A stretch of 64,000 bases of DNA from Aphrophora alni (taxonomy: Eukaryota > Arthropoda > Insecta > Hemiptera > Aphrophoridae): positions 103,829,762 through 103,893,761 of the forward strand of contig OY740769.1 of assembly GCA_963513935.1 (NCBI GenBank), read 5' to 3'. The notes beneath the pieces were generated by a model, which saw nothing but the letters and a program-made list of their open reading frames with translations, was not told the DNA's origin and ran no database searches. The stretch's first letter is position 1; the number at the start of each line of letters is the position of its first letter. A program made the position numbers and the translations under genes. Shown here piece by piece: positions 12,812 through 26,800 of this stretch.

Positions 12812-14960
12812 CAGTAGAACCCCCACAAAATCTGTCACCTAAAGGACCTGGAGCATGGCCAGAACACAAAAAAGGTCGAATTATCAAAGGAACGTGTTTA
12901 TTTACATTAAAATATGATACAATTGAAAAAATATTTTAAATTTAATAAATTGTCTGGAGTACTATTAATATGTTGACGCACTTCAAAATTACATTAATTA
13001 TAAATTTAACAGTATGGTAAATACAAAATAATATTTATATGAAGAAATACTAGTAGTTTCCAGTTCTGTTAAAAATGTTCACATTTTTGAATAACTACAT
13101 TTGTGTGGTTATTTCATCAAAGATTTGATGTGCAATATCTCCATTCATCAGAAAAACAACCTAAATCAAAATATGGATTGTTAATATCAAGTGAACGTAC
13201 AGTTTTAAAATAAGGTCGAGGTCTGAGCTTCATGTTGGCATCAAAAAGTTGAACTTGTTGGTTTAGTTCATGATTCATTGCACTTCGATTTCTGTCATTG
13301 GCATTTTCTCATCGACCTAATATAATACTTAAAAATAATTAAAACCGGTATTAAAATTTTTTAAATAAAATAAAACTTATTTGAGAATTTATAATAGCTG
13401 TTTCAAATAATTTTGTGAAACATGTTATATAAATGATAAATTTATTATAAAATATGTGTTTTGAAGGGAAATAATTTTCAGCAAATCTGCAGATAATAGT
13501 GTTAAATTTGACATCTCAATCATTAAAAGCCATATAGTAAGAAATACGCAACTGATGCAAAAATTCCTTACTGAATTAAAAATATGATTGAAGTTAGTGT
13601 ATAATACAGTTCTACTATACTTACCTTAATAAAATAGTAAGGTTTTAATGTTTAACAAGAATGAAAAATCTAATGTTCGTTTGTTTAGCAGATGACAATC
13701 AATTTTGCTGCGATCTTCCTCCATTTTTTTACCCCCAAAATATCCCATTGATGTAGAAAAGGAGTTTTGTTCAATGTATTGAAGAACTGTGTCAAAAGTC
13801 TGCGATACTCGGCCAGTAGGTTCATAGGTGTCATCGTCTTCTTTTTCAACCATCATTTTCGGCCATGTTTATTCCAAATTTCTGACTAGAATGTTTCTTT
13901 GGTGTTTTTTATCGTTTAATATACGTTACAATAATTGAAAATATATACAGTACTCCTGTGAAAAGATATTTGAAATACAACTTAAGCGTCTATACCAAGA
14001 TCACTCTCGGTAAAGGACAATGAGCGAATGTCCCTACAAAAAGTGCACTGTACAAGACTGACAGATAAATGCTGTGATGGTGGATATTTTTGGTCATTTA
14101 GGGATAACCTGAGTATTATATCTGCGCACTGAACTTCATATTTTAATTTTGGGAATTATTGTTTCTTAATTTAACTTGAACTATAAAAGTTTACAATGTT
14201 TATTTATGGTATTGTATTAGTATTAATACAATATATATCATTTTCCATTCATACATGTCGTTTACTCACTATTCTATAACTTTAGCCAATTCTGGAACAC
14301 TGTCTGTCCGTCCATACGAAGCTATGAATATATGATTACAATACGAGAGATGATGCTAGTATCCTGATGTCATATCTTGCTTACGTCACATATTGAACCA
14401 AGTATTAATCCAACTTAGAGACCCAAAAATATGAAATGTTACAATAAATGCCTTTGGATTCTTGGCTTGTCTGATTACAAACAATGAAAGTTTGTGACTG
14501 CCGTTAACATTGTTACAGGTAGCAATAGTCAACCTATCTTTAAAAAATTTCATACTTTCGTTTTGGGCAGCCACACAATAACATCTTGTAATTTTAATCT
14601 TGTCTCATTGATGTTATACAATTGATCAGGATTTTATTTATTTTCTGTAATAAGATTTTCAAATTTTGGAATAATTTTGCTTGAAGTTACTTTACATCAA
14701 AGAGCTTCTCACATGAAATTAATAAATTTTGAATTCCATGTTGTTTTATCCAGCGATGTAGCCATCTTTCACTCACTATAAACTTCTTTCTGTCCTCATC
14801 TTCCAATTTTTTATCTAAAAGGATGGCCTTTTCTTTGATGATTGGTCTCAGACAATGGAATTCCTTTTCTTATTTCCTGCTCGAACCATAAGCACAAAGC
14901 ATTGTCTAAAAGGTCACATTTTTTTAAACCCTTTTTCAATCACAATAATCCTCATTGTGA
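12812..14960 (-). pseudogene. Tigger (pogo) transposase remnant
   Basis: Read on the minus strand, several frame-broken pieces follow the order of a Tigger transposase. A CENP-B-type helix-turn-helix (DNALCLWFEQEIRKGIPLSE) is at about 14790-14940. The DDE-domain stretch KDRLTIATCNN then GSHKLSLFVI lies at 14440-14575, and a C-terminal segment (GRVSQTFDTVLQYIEQ) at 13640-13820. A Tigger-type end, CAGTAGAACCCCCACAAAAT, lies at 12812 next to TA. The opposite end was not found. Between 13870 and 14380 the sequence is not recognisable and may contain a later insertion with its own CAGTGCAC-like end near 14060. It cannot make an active protein. Confidence 0.8.
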
Positions 14961-17343
14961 ATTTCTAGGTTTTAAAAACTTATGTGTATATATAGTGTAA
15001 ATAATACTGAACATTAATTTCCAATACACATACAGTACACACAATTTGTTTTGTAAACAATCATGTAATCAAAACCTGATTGCATTGATTATCATGTAGA
15101 ATGAATTCTTTCTTATATTTTATTAAATACTGGAGAAATGCAAAGATTCTGAAAGAAAATTGTAAAAATTCCAGAAAATGCAATAAAATAGCTAGTACCA
15201 ATTCAAATCGGTCCATGGACCGACTAATAAGAAAGGTAAATCTTTTAAATGGTTAAAATATACCCAATTATTGCACAAAAATATGTTAAATAAAAGAAAA
15301 AATACTTTTTAGATATGTTAACTGTTTATTAATATTTATTTGGCCAGTAGTAATTATTATAAATGTGTTTTAATAAAGATTTGTTTTAAAATTTATTCTC
15401 TAAACTTATATATTATAAGACATTATATATTTATTGTTAGTAGTAGTTTATTGGATACTATTTTATAGTTATATACAATTTTGTTTATATAAATTATTTA
15501 ATCAAAATGATTGTTTTATTAAGGAAAAAGTAGTGTGTATTGTTAAAAATTATACAATTTTATTCTGTTATAGAAAAATCAAATTAATGTGTTATTGTTG
15601 TCAAGATTATTAAGTTATTGTTAGCTATGAATTATAAGTATATATTATTTTGCAAGTGATATTACAAATCAAATTATAGTCTAAAAAAAAAGCAAGTAAA
15701 TTGTGTATATAATGAATTTGTATGTAAGATGAAACAAAACGTGGCTTAAAGTTCTGAAACGATAGTAAAAGATCTGTCTAAAATGAATTGGGTTTGGTCA
15801 ATTAATATACTTCAATTGACTGACCAAAATTATTGTATTTTTTATTAATTCGGCTATAATGTTTAACTTATTTTTATGAATCTCCGTTTTCCCTTGACTT
15901 TTGGGATGGACACACAATTTAAATACAGATTTTGAAGTTAACTAGCCAAAATTAAAATAGCCACACTAGAAATACTTGAATTACAATTCTGTGTTATGTA
16001 TATTGTTACTGTTTATTTTTAATAATACCTTTAAATGAGGGAAAAATACTCTATTGCAAACCTTTCAAATAAAGGTCTCGAATTGTGTTTAGATAGTTTA
16101 TGTGATAAATAAAAATATTCTGTTGTAGTAAAGGTTGTGAATCTATGACAGTTTTTCCTTAATTGGTGCTTTTTATACATATTGATCATATTTGTTTTGT
16201 TCTAACCCACCTATCTCTCACTAAAGTTTTTAATGCAAGTGTGTGGATTGTCTTGTTTATACAAAATATTTGTTGTGAACCATGAACTTCTCAGTGTCTT
16301 TAAAAGATAATAAGTATTATTTTTAGCTTTTTTACTCATTTATAAAGACTGAAAATTATTACGACTAAATTTGAAATCAACCCAGGCCTTATTAAGTTTT
16401 ACTAATTTAGTGCCTATGAATAAAAAAATATTGATGTGAAGGTTTTTAGTATTTTCTAATTGTTTTTAAACTAAAATTTAAACATTACCTTAGAATGATA
16501 TTTTATGTTTAAGGAAGAAATATATAGATCGAGAAAATCATGTTTATTGATCTAAGAAATCATTGTGATTTATAATATTTATATCATAGTTACAAAACAG
16601 AAAATATTCCACAACAAATAGGCTTGTTTATAATTCAACATATTTATGATAAATAAATTTACTATATCCTGTAGTTTAATGGTATTAATTATAGTGAATT
16701 TGAACAAATATGTTATAAGACTCAGGACATAAAGAAAAATTCAATTTCTGTTCAATTATTGTGTAAAATAATAGAAATCAATAAAATTACTTTTGAAAAA
16801 TTGAAATGAAAAGATCTGTTTATTAAAAGACAGTAGAGTCCTGACAATTCTAAATGAACAGCATCGAGGTTACCTAGAAATGAAAAATTGAATTTAATAA
16901 ATATTGCAACTTATGTTTGTTTGGCACAGTGTGAAAACTCTTTTAAATAAAATATGCAGTTAATATGTAAAAGTTGTCAAGTCCCCTGCTGTGAACACAT
17001 TTTAATTTTTCTGCAGCAATGTCACATGATCATTAAATAACAGCACAGGAAAATTATAGTAAAAGTATGAGTACTGTAACTGCTTTCTGGTGTACGATAT
17101 TTATTTATTTTTCTAGTTAAAACTAGTACTACTTCAATCTTTAAACTCGGTTCAACTTCAAGAATATTATTCGTAGCTGGAGATTATTTTAAAACGTTTT
17201 TAGTAAACTTTGTTAATACAAATTCTTTATCAACAGAATAAATCTATTACCGATTGGAAAATTAATACTATCTTTAATGTTATTAAAATTTTTTTTTTTT
17301 TTAATGTTTATTATTTTGTGTTGCCTTGGACTGTTTCAGTAAT
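14961..17343. other. Intergenic AT-rich stretch, nothing recognised
   Basis: No exon-like frame with splice signals, RNA gene or repeat family could be supported. Confidence 0.45.
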
Positions 17344-17554
17344 ATACTATAAATACCTTGGATTAGGTTGTCTTCAGTCCTGTTTCGCCGAACACAGTCA
17401 GATTCATCAAACTAAGCACTAACACATAACACAAACACTGATTGGTTTGAAATAAGCTGAGGTAAGCCTGAAACTGACTGTACTCAGCGAAACAGTGCAA
17501 TAGCTATGTCTATATTACGGACTGAAGACCACCTAATCTAAGTATTTATAGTAT
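17344..17554. mobile_element. Small MITE with nested inverted repeats
   Basis: Outer arms begin ATACTATAAATAC and continue through GATTAGG and CTTCAGTCC at both ends (17344-17381 and 17519-17554, reversed). An inner pair, GTTTCGC..ACAGTC and its reversed partner near 17466-17500, adds a second stem. About 211 bp, no coding potential. Confidence 0.85.
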
Positions 17555-20269
17555 TTTAATGTTATTTTATTCTGGAAGCCTATTTAATATTATTTAGTAC
17601 AAAAAACAAATATATACACAACTTTTAATATATTTGACCTTTTGGGTCGTAAATCCAAACACATGTTATTATAATAACTGCCCGTCTTCTGGAAGAATAA
17701 AATTTACACATATAATGGACTCGATGTTCAAAGTTGTCCTTAGAAAAAAAGTAAGTTTAAAATCATATTAAAAATTGAGGTTAGTGATGTTTTAAAATCT
17801 AACCTGCAACATAGAAATAATGTTTTTTGTTGCTCTCCAATGTATAGGCACCTTTACAATCCATAAACAATCATTAAATGATCTGCCTATGTTGAGTTCA
17901 TTATATACTATTAAATTATCTATTCTTACCATGTTGCACTTTGTATAATTAATTTTCTCTTTTATATGATTTTTTATAACACTTTCATTTTTTATATAAA
18001 ATTGATTGTTGTTGTTAATGTAGTGTTTGTATTTAATGGATTAAGGTATGTTGTACAATAGAATCTGGGATTAATAAAGCAAACTTTCAATGTTCAAATT
18101 ATTCATTTAATCCTTCATTACATATAAACATGATTTGTTTTTAGGTGTTCATCGAAACCCTTGTTTTCTTAACAGAATGTCATCTGGCACTGGTAACCAA
18201 AGAAATGTAGAAAATCAAAATTGTTTAGGAGTTATATAAATAGAAGGTATGTTATAAAAGTATCTGATTTTTGGCGGAGAAAATCTGGTTCATTCCACAT
18301 AAAAAATTTTTGTTACTCAAATTGAAGTCCCATTCACCAATTTTTCTACTTAGAGAGTCGCCAACAATTACAGGCCGAATCTTTGGTTCAAAAAGGAATA
18401 TACTGAATCATGTGTTTATCTTCACTGATTCAGTATAAATTCTTGCAGAGTGGAATGACAGTCCGCACTTGGTCTGAAATACGTTGTCATTTCAGCTTGT
18501 TGGGCATAGCCTTCGGTAAATCGAACTTAATTAGAACTTCTGAACTTAATTAATATAACCTCAATCTTTCCTTTTGGAATGGGTAATATTAGAAAAGACT
18601 GTATCTAGTGAAAGGTGAGATAGTTTTAATTGATGGCAAATGGAGACTCAAATCTAACAAAATGAATATTTTTTTTTTAATAACATTGGATTACATAATC
18701 ATTTCCTTCGTATATTTTCAAACAAATAAATAATTATAAATTTGTGATAAAAAATTTTCCTTTCGAGTCGGTTATTCAAAAAATTGAACAAAGTATAAGA
18801 CAAAACTATGAGTTTTATAAATAATATTAATAAAATTCACGAATATACGAAATAAGGGTCCCCACATGAAGGGTGGGAGCTCCCATAACCATGATACCAG
18901 GGTCAGGGCTGCCGATAATGTTAAGATTTAACCCATTGTTAATAATGAAGGTAAAAAATGTTACAGAAAAAAAGTAATAATAGTAATGAAAATACACTAT
19001 TAGAAAATTAGGACTTGCAAACATATGACGATGCTGAGAGTATAAGTATTGCTTATAATGATCCAGGAACTTAGTCTTCTGTAATTACTGATACTGTTTG
19101 CCAGGAAATAGTTCATTCTTAAAAATTTACTGAATTTTCAAAGACTTTTCCAATAGATACATTAGGGAAACAGTTATTTATTATGCTCAAAGTCAAACAA
19201 CAGAGATTTTCTTGTGGTTGGTTTCTTGAAGTAGTTCTAAAGAGACTCTTCACTACAGTCTAATACGACTATTCAGACAATCTTAGTAATCTAGATAGAA
19301 TGGACAGTATTCATACAAAGAACCTTGTGAAAAATTAATATCGTAAATGGAGATCTTTATAACAATCACTAAAAGTAAAAGGGGTACTTGCATATTATAC
19401 AGACCAGTAAATAGATTGTAGGACAGGTTATTATAGTTAAATAACTAATTTAAAATGTTAATTACCAGTTTTAATATAAAGTTTTAGACAAACTTCGAGG
19501 TTCAGCATTTTATATGGGGAAATAAGATAAAATCACTAAAGAACATTTAGCCAAAATCGAGTCTTTACAGATAGAAGTAAATACTATGAAAATAATTTAG
19601 GACTGTCAAACTAAACGAAGTTTTGTTCGTTTTTCAATTAACTTTCTTCATTTTATACTCTATAGGTAGATTGTTGTATACTATAAATAGAAGGTTTATA
19701 CAATAAATTTAATCTATTTTCCTCTCTAATTCACACTTATAAAAATCACTAGATTAGATTTTTTTAATAATTAATAATTGACATCCACTGAGAATAATAC
19801 TAATTATTTTAAAAAAATTGAGAATAAAATAATTGTCTAGTACATGAAATAATTTAATGATCAATGCACTAATCAAATCGCAGCATGAAAAATTTCCAAT
19901 GAAGATTTTTATTTTGTACTTTCAAAACAATAGCTTACTAGTATAATAATTATTTCTCATAACTTAAAGGTAACAATCTGCATTATGAAAACCTTACATT
20001 ATTTTGAAATATGGCTTAGAAAAATCTTTACTCCAGCTAAACAAAATGTCTGGTTAAGTTTGTTAACCTGCCAATCTGTTTAAAACTTTCAAAACTGAGA
20101 TTAGTTAATAAATATAAATATGCAGAGTACTAGCTTTTTAAAACATTTGATATTAGGAACAAAGCTCCAAAAATTCAAAATTGTATATTCTGTAAATAAG
20201 CAAGTGATTGACACTGATGAAAAGGTGTGACACTTTGATAACTTCAATGCAACAGAGAACTAGTTCACT
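17555..20269. other. Intergenic stretch, nothing recognised
   Basis: AT-rich and without supportable genes. A 12-bp hairpin (ATACTGAATCA with its complement) lies near 18399-18440. Confidence 0.4.
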
Positions 20270-21290
20270 GACTAGTTTCCCCATAAAACACACCACATCC
20301 CTGGCCTTACAAGACTTTGGTTCGGCCAATCCAACTCTGAAAACCCTGCATTAGTTAGCTTGCTTCTGATTGGCCGACAGCTTCACGTTAGGTGGTGGAG
20401 CCTGCAGAAAATGGTGACCACTACAATGGACCTCCGTCAAAAACCTACAGCCCACCTCGGCTCTGATTGGTCTCCACAACTACAACACGAACTACAAAGG
20501 CTAGCTCATTGTTCTTAAAGAACAATAAGCTGAAATTTGTATAAGTAAGGTGCGAAAACGACCAAAAATCATCACTTCTCTCCAGGTAAACTACCACAAC
20601 ATTACTTCTCTTCGGTGAACACCACTTCTCCTTAAAGAGCTAACTGTGAACATTACACTTCTCACTTGCAGGCAATTCGGAAAATGAGGAAGGACCACAG
20701 AGCGGCCTTTCAAACCATACACGTTTTGTTCATTTCTCCAATGAAGATACATTTCTCTACCTAGCTCTCTCACTAGAGACTAATCCAGTCCAGCTGAAAG
20801 AGAAGATACCCCATACCTCTCGACAGAGAAATTAATAGGGGAAACCCTGGCCTGGACGAATCCAGCGCAACCTATCGCCGCCTGCAAAATAAATTGTAAG
20901 AGCTCAGGCGGTATTGGCCTATACATCTCATGTCCAGGACCACCAAGGAGCGGTAGTTGTATGCCGTGATGACTCCAGCACCCATCACCCCCTGGCCAAA
21001 CAAGTGTGACTCCGCACAAGTAAATTTATAGCAAGATCCCATACACTACCCCTACCCATAAATATACCTATCTAAGCCCATCCTCCTCTCCCCACTATGT
21101 GGTACCCTTGTAAGTTTGGGTAATCTGACCATGTGGTCCTTTTCAGGGCCAACAACTGCTCCAAAACTCTCAGGTCAATCCGCCAACACACATGACAGTC
21201 TATGTGTCTCCGTCTCACTCTCACTACGACAAGGACCCACCCTCAGAGACAGAGCTACATCAATTGGCACCCAACATGGGGGCATTCAAA
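20270..21290 (+). mobile_element. Possible LTR with primer-binding-site-like motif
   Basis: A roughly 1-kb block clearly richer in G and C than its surroundings. It carries two GATTGG (inverted CCAAT) boxes near 20367 and 20466, then a TATA-like TGTATAAGTAAGG near 20538. Its right edge reads ATTGGCACCCAACATGGGGG near 21260-21285, close to the TGGCGCCCAACGTGGGGC pattern of lysine-tRNA primer-binding sites. This arrangement would fit a 5' LTR followed by its primer site. I found no gag or pol remnant and no second LTR in the flanks, so it may be a degraded terminal piece or a coincidence. Confidence 0.35.
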
Positions 21291-21310
21291 GACCAATTTG
21301 TGCCATGTAA

Positions 21311-22910
21311 TTAGCTATTCTCAAGGTGGTCAGGTTTTAGGTCACAGAGTACTAAACTGTAAGTTTCAATTAGGTCATTGAGCTCACAGTGTGAACTTTT
21401 ATCACAATTTTGGCAACAATGTATTACCGTATTTGCATTTTACTACTGTCAAGTTATTTTGTTATATTACTGACGTCACTTTAAAAAATAAAAGTGGTAC
21501 ATAAAAGGTTGTGAACATGTAAAGTGTGGAGATGATATAGTTCTTAACTGGAGCTTACTACAAGCTGTACCTAGATTATTAGTAATTATTTTAAATAACG
21601 TAACAATTATCAAAATTGTACTTATTTTTTATTCTTAAAGTTTCCAGTCTCAAGTTAAACAATTGATTGAATTATCTCTTCCATACTTCTGTATACAGTA
21701 ATGACAAATAGATAATGCTGATACATAAACCAATATATTAAAAAGTGCTACATTAGTTCATTTTACATATGGAATTTACTACGAACATATTTGAAATTGA
21801 GTCTTCAATGACAGTCATGGTTCATTTTCTTCTATAATTCTTGAAGAATGTTTGTGATAATTTAATAGGTATATTTTTACTTCTACAATATGCATAGAAA
21901 CTTACTTTATTTATAAATAACCATCGACTGACAAGTTGTAAGCATGGGACATCTTCCAACCAATAAAATATATTATAATAAAACAATTAATGTTAATGAT
22001 AATATTAATAATAAATATAGAATAATAAAAGAGATAATAAGCATTATATAATAATGATAAATAATTGTAAAGTACAATAACCTAATGATTACAAACAACA
22101 AAATACTTATAAAGTTTAAATTTTGAACTGTGCGCACCGATAAACCATCTGACGTTGTACAAGTCCGTTCCTACAGGAAATTGAACCTTTGAGAAATTTC
22201 CCATGAGCCTCAGCGGGAGCGTCTTGCCAAGCAAGAGAAAGAAATGTTGCGTCAGTCTTTGTCAGGAGCCAGCATCGAGTAGTCACATTATGGGACGACT
22301 GTGGAGACTCAAATTTAACATGCTAATGGCGGAGTTATAGTATTTGGGATGTTGAACCAAATATAAACGTTTGGACAAATAGTTTGTGAGTAAAGTGGAA
22401 CAATTTAAAACTTAGTAATCATGATATAAAATGAATTAAAAGAAATGGTGAAAAACTCTATTTTTGAACCATATATGTTTGAATCTTATTTCATAATGAT
22501 AAATTTTAGTTTTTATTAATTCTCCTGTGGAGAGACATGATAAAGTTGTTTTTTAATATAATAAAAAGGAGATTTCTTGTTCTTTAAATATGTCTGGCTA
22601 GATTCATTTGTGTTAACCATTGCCACGTTGTAAGAGTAACTGCTAAGTACGATTGAGAGTGTAACCCTGCCCTTCAGGTAAATTAGTATTGTAAATTCAA
22701 CAATAAATTTGTAAGAACGCAGACTTGCAAATAGACAAATAGTTTGATTTTTATTTAAAGTAGATAAAAAGTAGAAAGATTAACTTTACTCCCCTTACAA
22801 AGTCCATGTGTAACAACTCATCACATAAAAGTATCTTTTCACTATCTAGTGGTTATAGTATAAAAGTTAATAATTCTTTGACTAATAATAATTGAATGAC
22901 TCTGTTAAAG
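21311..22910. other. Intergenic stretch, no supported gene
   Basis: Mostly AT-rich. A short frame near 22200-22280 reads EPQRERLAKQEKEMLRQS between stops. It looks protein-like but lacks convincing splice signals and an identity. Confidence 0.35.
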
Positions 22911-22912
22911 CA

Positions 22913-23699
22913 TACAGTAAAAGTCAGACAGCATCATTAGCAAAGTTTGACAACCTTCAGAAATACAGTTGTTGCTATGAATTGAGGCCACCATTTTCTG
23001 TCAGCCGTACTTTGTGACCAGGGATGTTAAGTCAGAGTAGATGAGCCATAGAAATTTATGTTACCTTGAGAACAAGAAACTAAAATACTGTTATTTCTTT
23101 CTCAGTGTAATCCCCAGTGTGTCCTGTTGCTGTATTGACTTATTCGCTCGCTTATGTCTAACATCTCTTAGTATCCTTTTGCTTTCTTGACTGATTCACT
23201 TGCTTATGTCTAACATCTCTCCAAGTATGATCCCCAGTGTGTGCTGCTGATTTTTGATTGACAAAATATTATCTAACAGTCTAACATCTCTGTGAGTGTG
23301 ATCTTCAGTATGTCCTCTTACTTATTTGACTGATTCGCTCGTTTATGTCTCACATCTCTCTGAGTGTGTGATGATACTTTTTGACTGATTCAATTGCTTA
23401 TTATCTAACATCTCTCCCAGTGTAATACTCAGTGTATCTTGTTACTTTTTGTCTGATTTACTAGCTTATGTCTAACAATTTTCCGAGTGTGATCCCAAAT
23501 GTGTGCTGTTGTCTTTTTCAGTGATTCACTCTCTATGTCTTATCATCTTTCCAAATGTGATTCCTAGCATGTGTAGTTCTTTGTAATTGTTGTGTTTATA
23601 ATATTATCCCCTAAGCCTGGAAAATTTCCTAGAAGTTTTATATCTAATAATCCGACATTGCCAAATTTCCGAGCTGATTGGATTATCAGAGTTTTACAG
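22913..23699. mobile_element. Possible Tigger-like element enclosing a minisatellite
   Basis: The left end TACAGTAAAAGTCAGACAGC and the reversed right end TACTGTAAAACTCTGATAAT share a pogo-like start beside TA. The right end also has GGATTATCAGA and CCGACATTGCC words typical of such ends. The inverted match is weak beyond about 15 bases, so this is tentative. Confidence 0.35.
23100..23575. repeat. Degenerate minisatellite, unit ~75 bp
   Basis: About six imperfect tandem copies. The recurring words are GACTGATTC, CTTATGTCTAACATCTCTC, GAGTGTGATCCCCAGTGTGT and CTGTTGCTTTTT. Units differ in length and sequence, as in an old array. Confidence 0.85.
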
Positions 23700-23804
23700 T
23701 ATTTTTTCCAGATCTAGAAGGAAATTTAGGATGTAAGTAATAAATCATAAAAATTCAAAAAAATATTTAATATCAAACTGACCATGAAATTAATAGGGGT
23801 ATGT

Positions 23805-23834
23805 TTACAAGTCACGGATCCCTTCCACAAGAAC
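23805..23834 (-). CDS. RAD51C: RAD51C terminal exon (10 codons with stop)
   Basis: After a strong tract and acceptor ctattttacag comes VLVEGIRDL and stop TAA. It joins in phase 0 to SQFQ of the previous exon, reproducing the RAD51 family end pattern FQ-x-G-I/F-R-D. It is very short, so the call rests on motif, phase and acceptor together. An ATTAAA about 35 bases further on could be the polyadenylation signal. Confidence 0.75.
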   Translation of the reverse strand, partial: VLVEGIRDL

Positions 23835-26800
23835 CTGTAAAATAGACAAAAAACAACATTATTATGTTATAAATTATTGATATAATTAAAATGATATTAA
23901 ACCTATCCTGTCCAAACATCTCATTTAGAATCTTGGCTCTCCCATCTGAACACCGTTACATTTTTTCTAGTATTCTACACCGTTCGAGTAACAACTTTTA
24001 AACTAGTTTAATGGGCATTGAAAGACATATTATGTATATGTTTAATTAATAACAATTTGTTTTTTTGCTTCAATGTAAACCTAACCCGAGTTTTTTCTCT
24101 CTAGTATCTAATTTATTATGGTGGTACCAAATCAATCCTGTTAAATGAAATTCACCACAAATTGTCAAATATTGGTAATGACTTGAGTTTTCTAGAAAGT
24201 TCAGGTGTAAGCTTTGTGTATAGTACTGATAAAGTTGTTGCCATAAGAAATGACACTGACAATTGGACAATTTGGGAGACAATGATATCATTTAGCCAAT
24301 GGTCTCATATTATCAAAGTACAAGGAGCTAAGGAGTTTTACAAAGGATTATGATGTAAAACATATATTACCAGTTTGTTCTCCAAAGATCGAATAATTAT
24401 AACTCTGAAAATATTCTGTATTTTAATGGTAAAACTACTGTTTGGATTGCAGCCAGATGGCAAATTTAATGGCACCGCTAAGGGTGAAAATATCTCTTAA
24501 TATTACAATAAGTTTGCACATTTTTTAATATTATACAGTAGGATACAAATATTATTTTGAAAAAATGTTAAACAAATATTTGTCTTGACATTAATTTTGG
24601 TTTTATAACAGAAAAAAGATATTTAAATAAATGTTGGGTAATCCAAAATCAATTTTTAAAGAACAAACACACAGATTATCATAAAACATAATTCCTACAT
24701 AAAAAATTATATATAAAAATTTCATAGTTATAAAGCACAGAATAAGCTTGAACATTAAATATAATACATTGGGTTTATATTATTAAATATATTTTATATA
24801 ATTAAAAACACGAAATATGTATGCTTGAAGTAAATTAAAATGGTCTGAGAGGCACTGTGCATGAATTTAATATGGGCGGGAGAGGGTTATAAACAAATTT
24901 TTCGAAAATTTTATGGTTTTAATTTTTTGGAAGCAGTTTCATATGACTGGTTTGATTTGAAATTAAAAACTTACATCCCAAAGCTTTTTAGCTACCTTTG
25001 GGTGAATCAAAAATATATCTCATGCTATTTGACAATTAAAACTTGCACAATTTGATGCTTGCTATCTCAAATATGTGGTAAGAAATACAAAGTGTTCCAA
25101 CGTCAATAAAACAATTTCTCTCAATCATTTGACATATAATTGTACTGTTATTTTTATTAACAGTACTTAACTGTAATTTTTATTAGTAGTGAATATTACA
25201 TACAAATTCATTCTAAAAATACGTGAACAAAATGTTATTGTACCCTTGTTAGGACAACTACAAAATAAAAATCTAATCTTTTCTCATGTCAGCAAACTGT
25301 GTTTTCTGTATAAAACAAAAGTATTGTTTTTCAGTAGTAAAATCTAAATAATTTCTTTCCGTTTTAATTTACTATTAATAAAACTATTAATTTTTATGTA
25401 AATTAAGTGACAGAGTATTTTCACTATTATTGACAGTTTTTCTTGTCAAAGTTATAGAAAATAAAATAATTATTTCTGGCTGTAGCTTTTTACTTTGTCC
25501 ACAACAATGGTTTCCACAAATAACAATTTTCAATTTTCTGAATGTCAAACAAACTTATTTCAGTGAATCATATAACCTTTAGGGAGAAGCTGTTACCAAA
25601 CTTTAGGTCTTTTGTCCCTGACAAGACTCTTTCAAAATTATATTATCGTCTTAAATGACACAACTTATTTCGATGAAACTTTTATATTATTCTTTGTTGG
25701 CCAACCCTAAATAAATAAAATAATCACATCTTTATATATGTATTATTAAATATTGTAAAAAAAAACTAGCAAAAACATAAAATAAAAACAAAAAATATAT
25801 GTTACCAAAATTAAAACAACTGTTTTATTTATAAATAAATACAATCATCTCGATATTAAATTTTACTGTATAAGCTATTTGTGTTTGTTTATTAGCCTGT
25901 TAAGTAGACAGCTCATTTGCCTGTCATTATTATTTTTTTAAACATTTTCTTCACTTTAGGGGGTTTTTTTTAAAGTTTCCATGAACATTGCCCACACATA
26001 CTCTGAGGGACGTGGAGCCATAAGAGTCGAGGGGCCCAGACTGGACAGCCAGTGCCAAGAATTGAAATATGTGCGCCACTTGATCCACAGTCAGTAAAAA
26101 AGGTTGTACAGGAGGACCCTGTAAATTATATTTGGTTTGTACAGGCACTTAGTAATTTGTTTAATGAACATATCAATTTGATCTTCTTTGAGGCAGCAAT
26201 TGGGATATTTATTTATAATTATTATTATTACTGTATCTAATTACGTAAGCTTATTTTAAAATATAAATTTCAGTATTTAATAATATTATTCTGTATAATA
26301 TTAGATACTTTGTTCTAATGAATAATTTATTGAGAGAAGTGAAACAAAACAAATATGGGAATAATATTAATTTAAAGCATACTAGACTGTAGATTCATGC
26401 AATAGCTCACATAAGGTGGAGTATAGAGTGATACCGATGTCGGACTATACAAATGCAAAACTAACCCAAAAATACAGCTCTGGGAGGGTGATTGGGGGAT
26501 GACTATGTGACCACGCCAGTGGCACTACTTGCCTTATGTAACAGGAGTTTCGTTTGTTTACTCAGTCAGCAGTTGCCCATCATAATTTTGCCATCAGCTA
26601 TCAAGTTCATTAGATCTATTTGATTAATTGTTTGGTGTTTTAAAGAATACCATAACTTATATCAAAGATTACATTGTGGTATAGACTATCTTAATATGAA
26701 ACTATTTAAAACACGATATTCAAAAGCAAAATTTATAAATGGAAAGAAATGCAGCTGCATCAAAGGTGGAAAAAATTGAATTTTTTAAAAATCATGCTTC

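Noticed and set aside
21650..21705. Alternative RAD51C last exon (KYGRDNS after an acceptor)
   Set aside because: It fits the FQ-x-GIRD ending less well than 23805-23834, which has a stronger tract and lies closer.
22190..22290. Protein-like frame EPQRERLAKQEKEMLRQS
   Set aside because: Stops on both sides within a few codons, no convincing acceptor or donor, and no recognised family.
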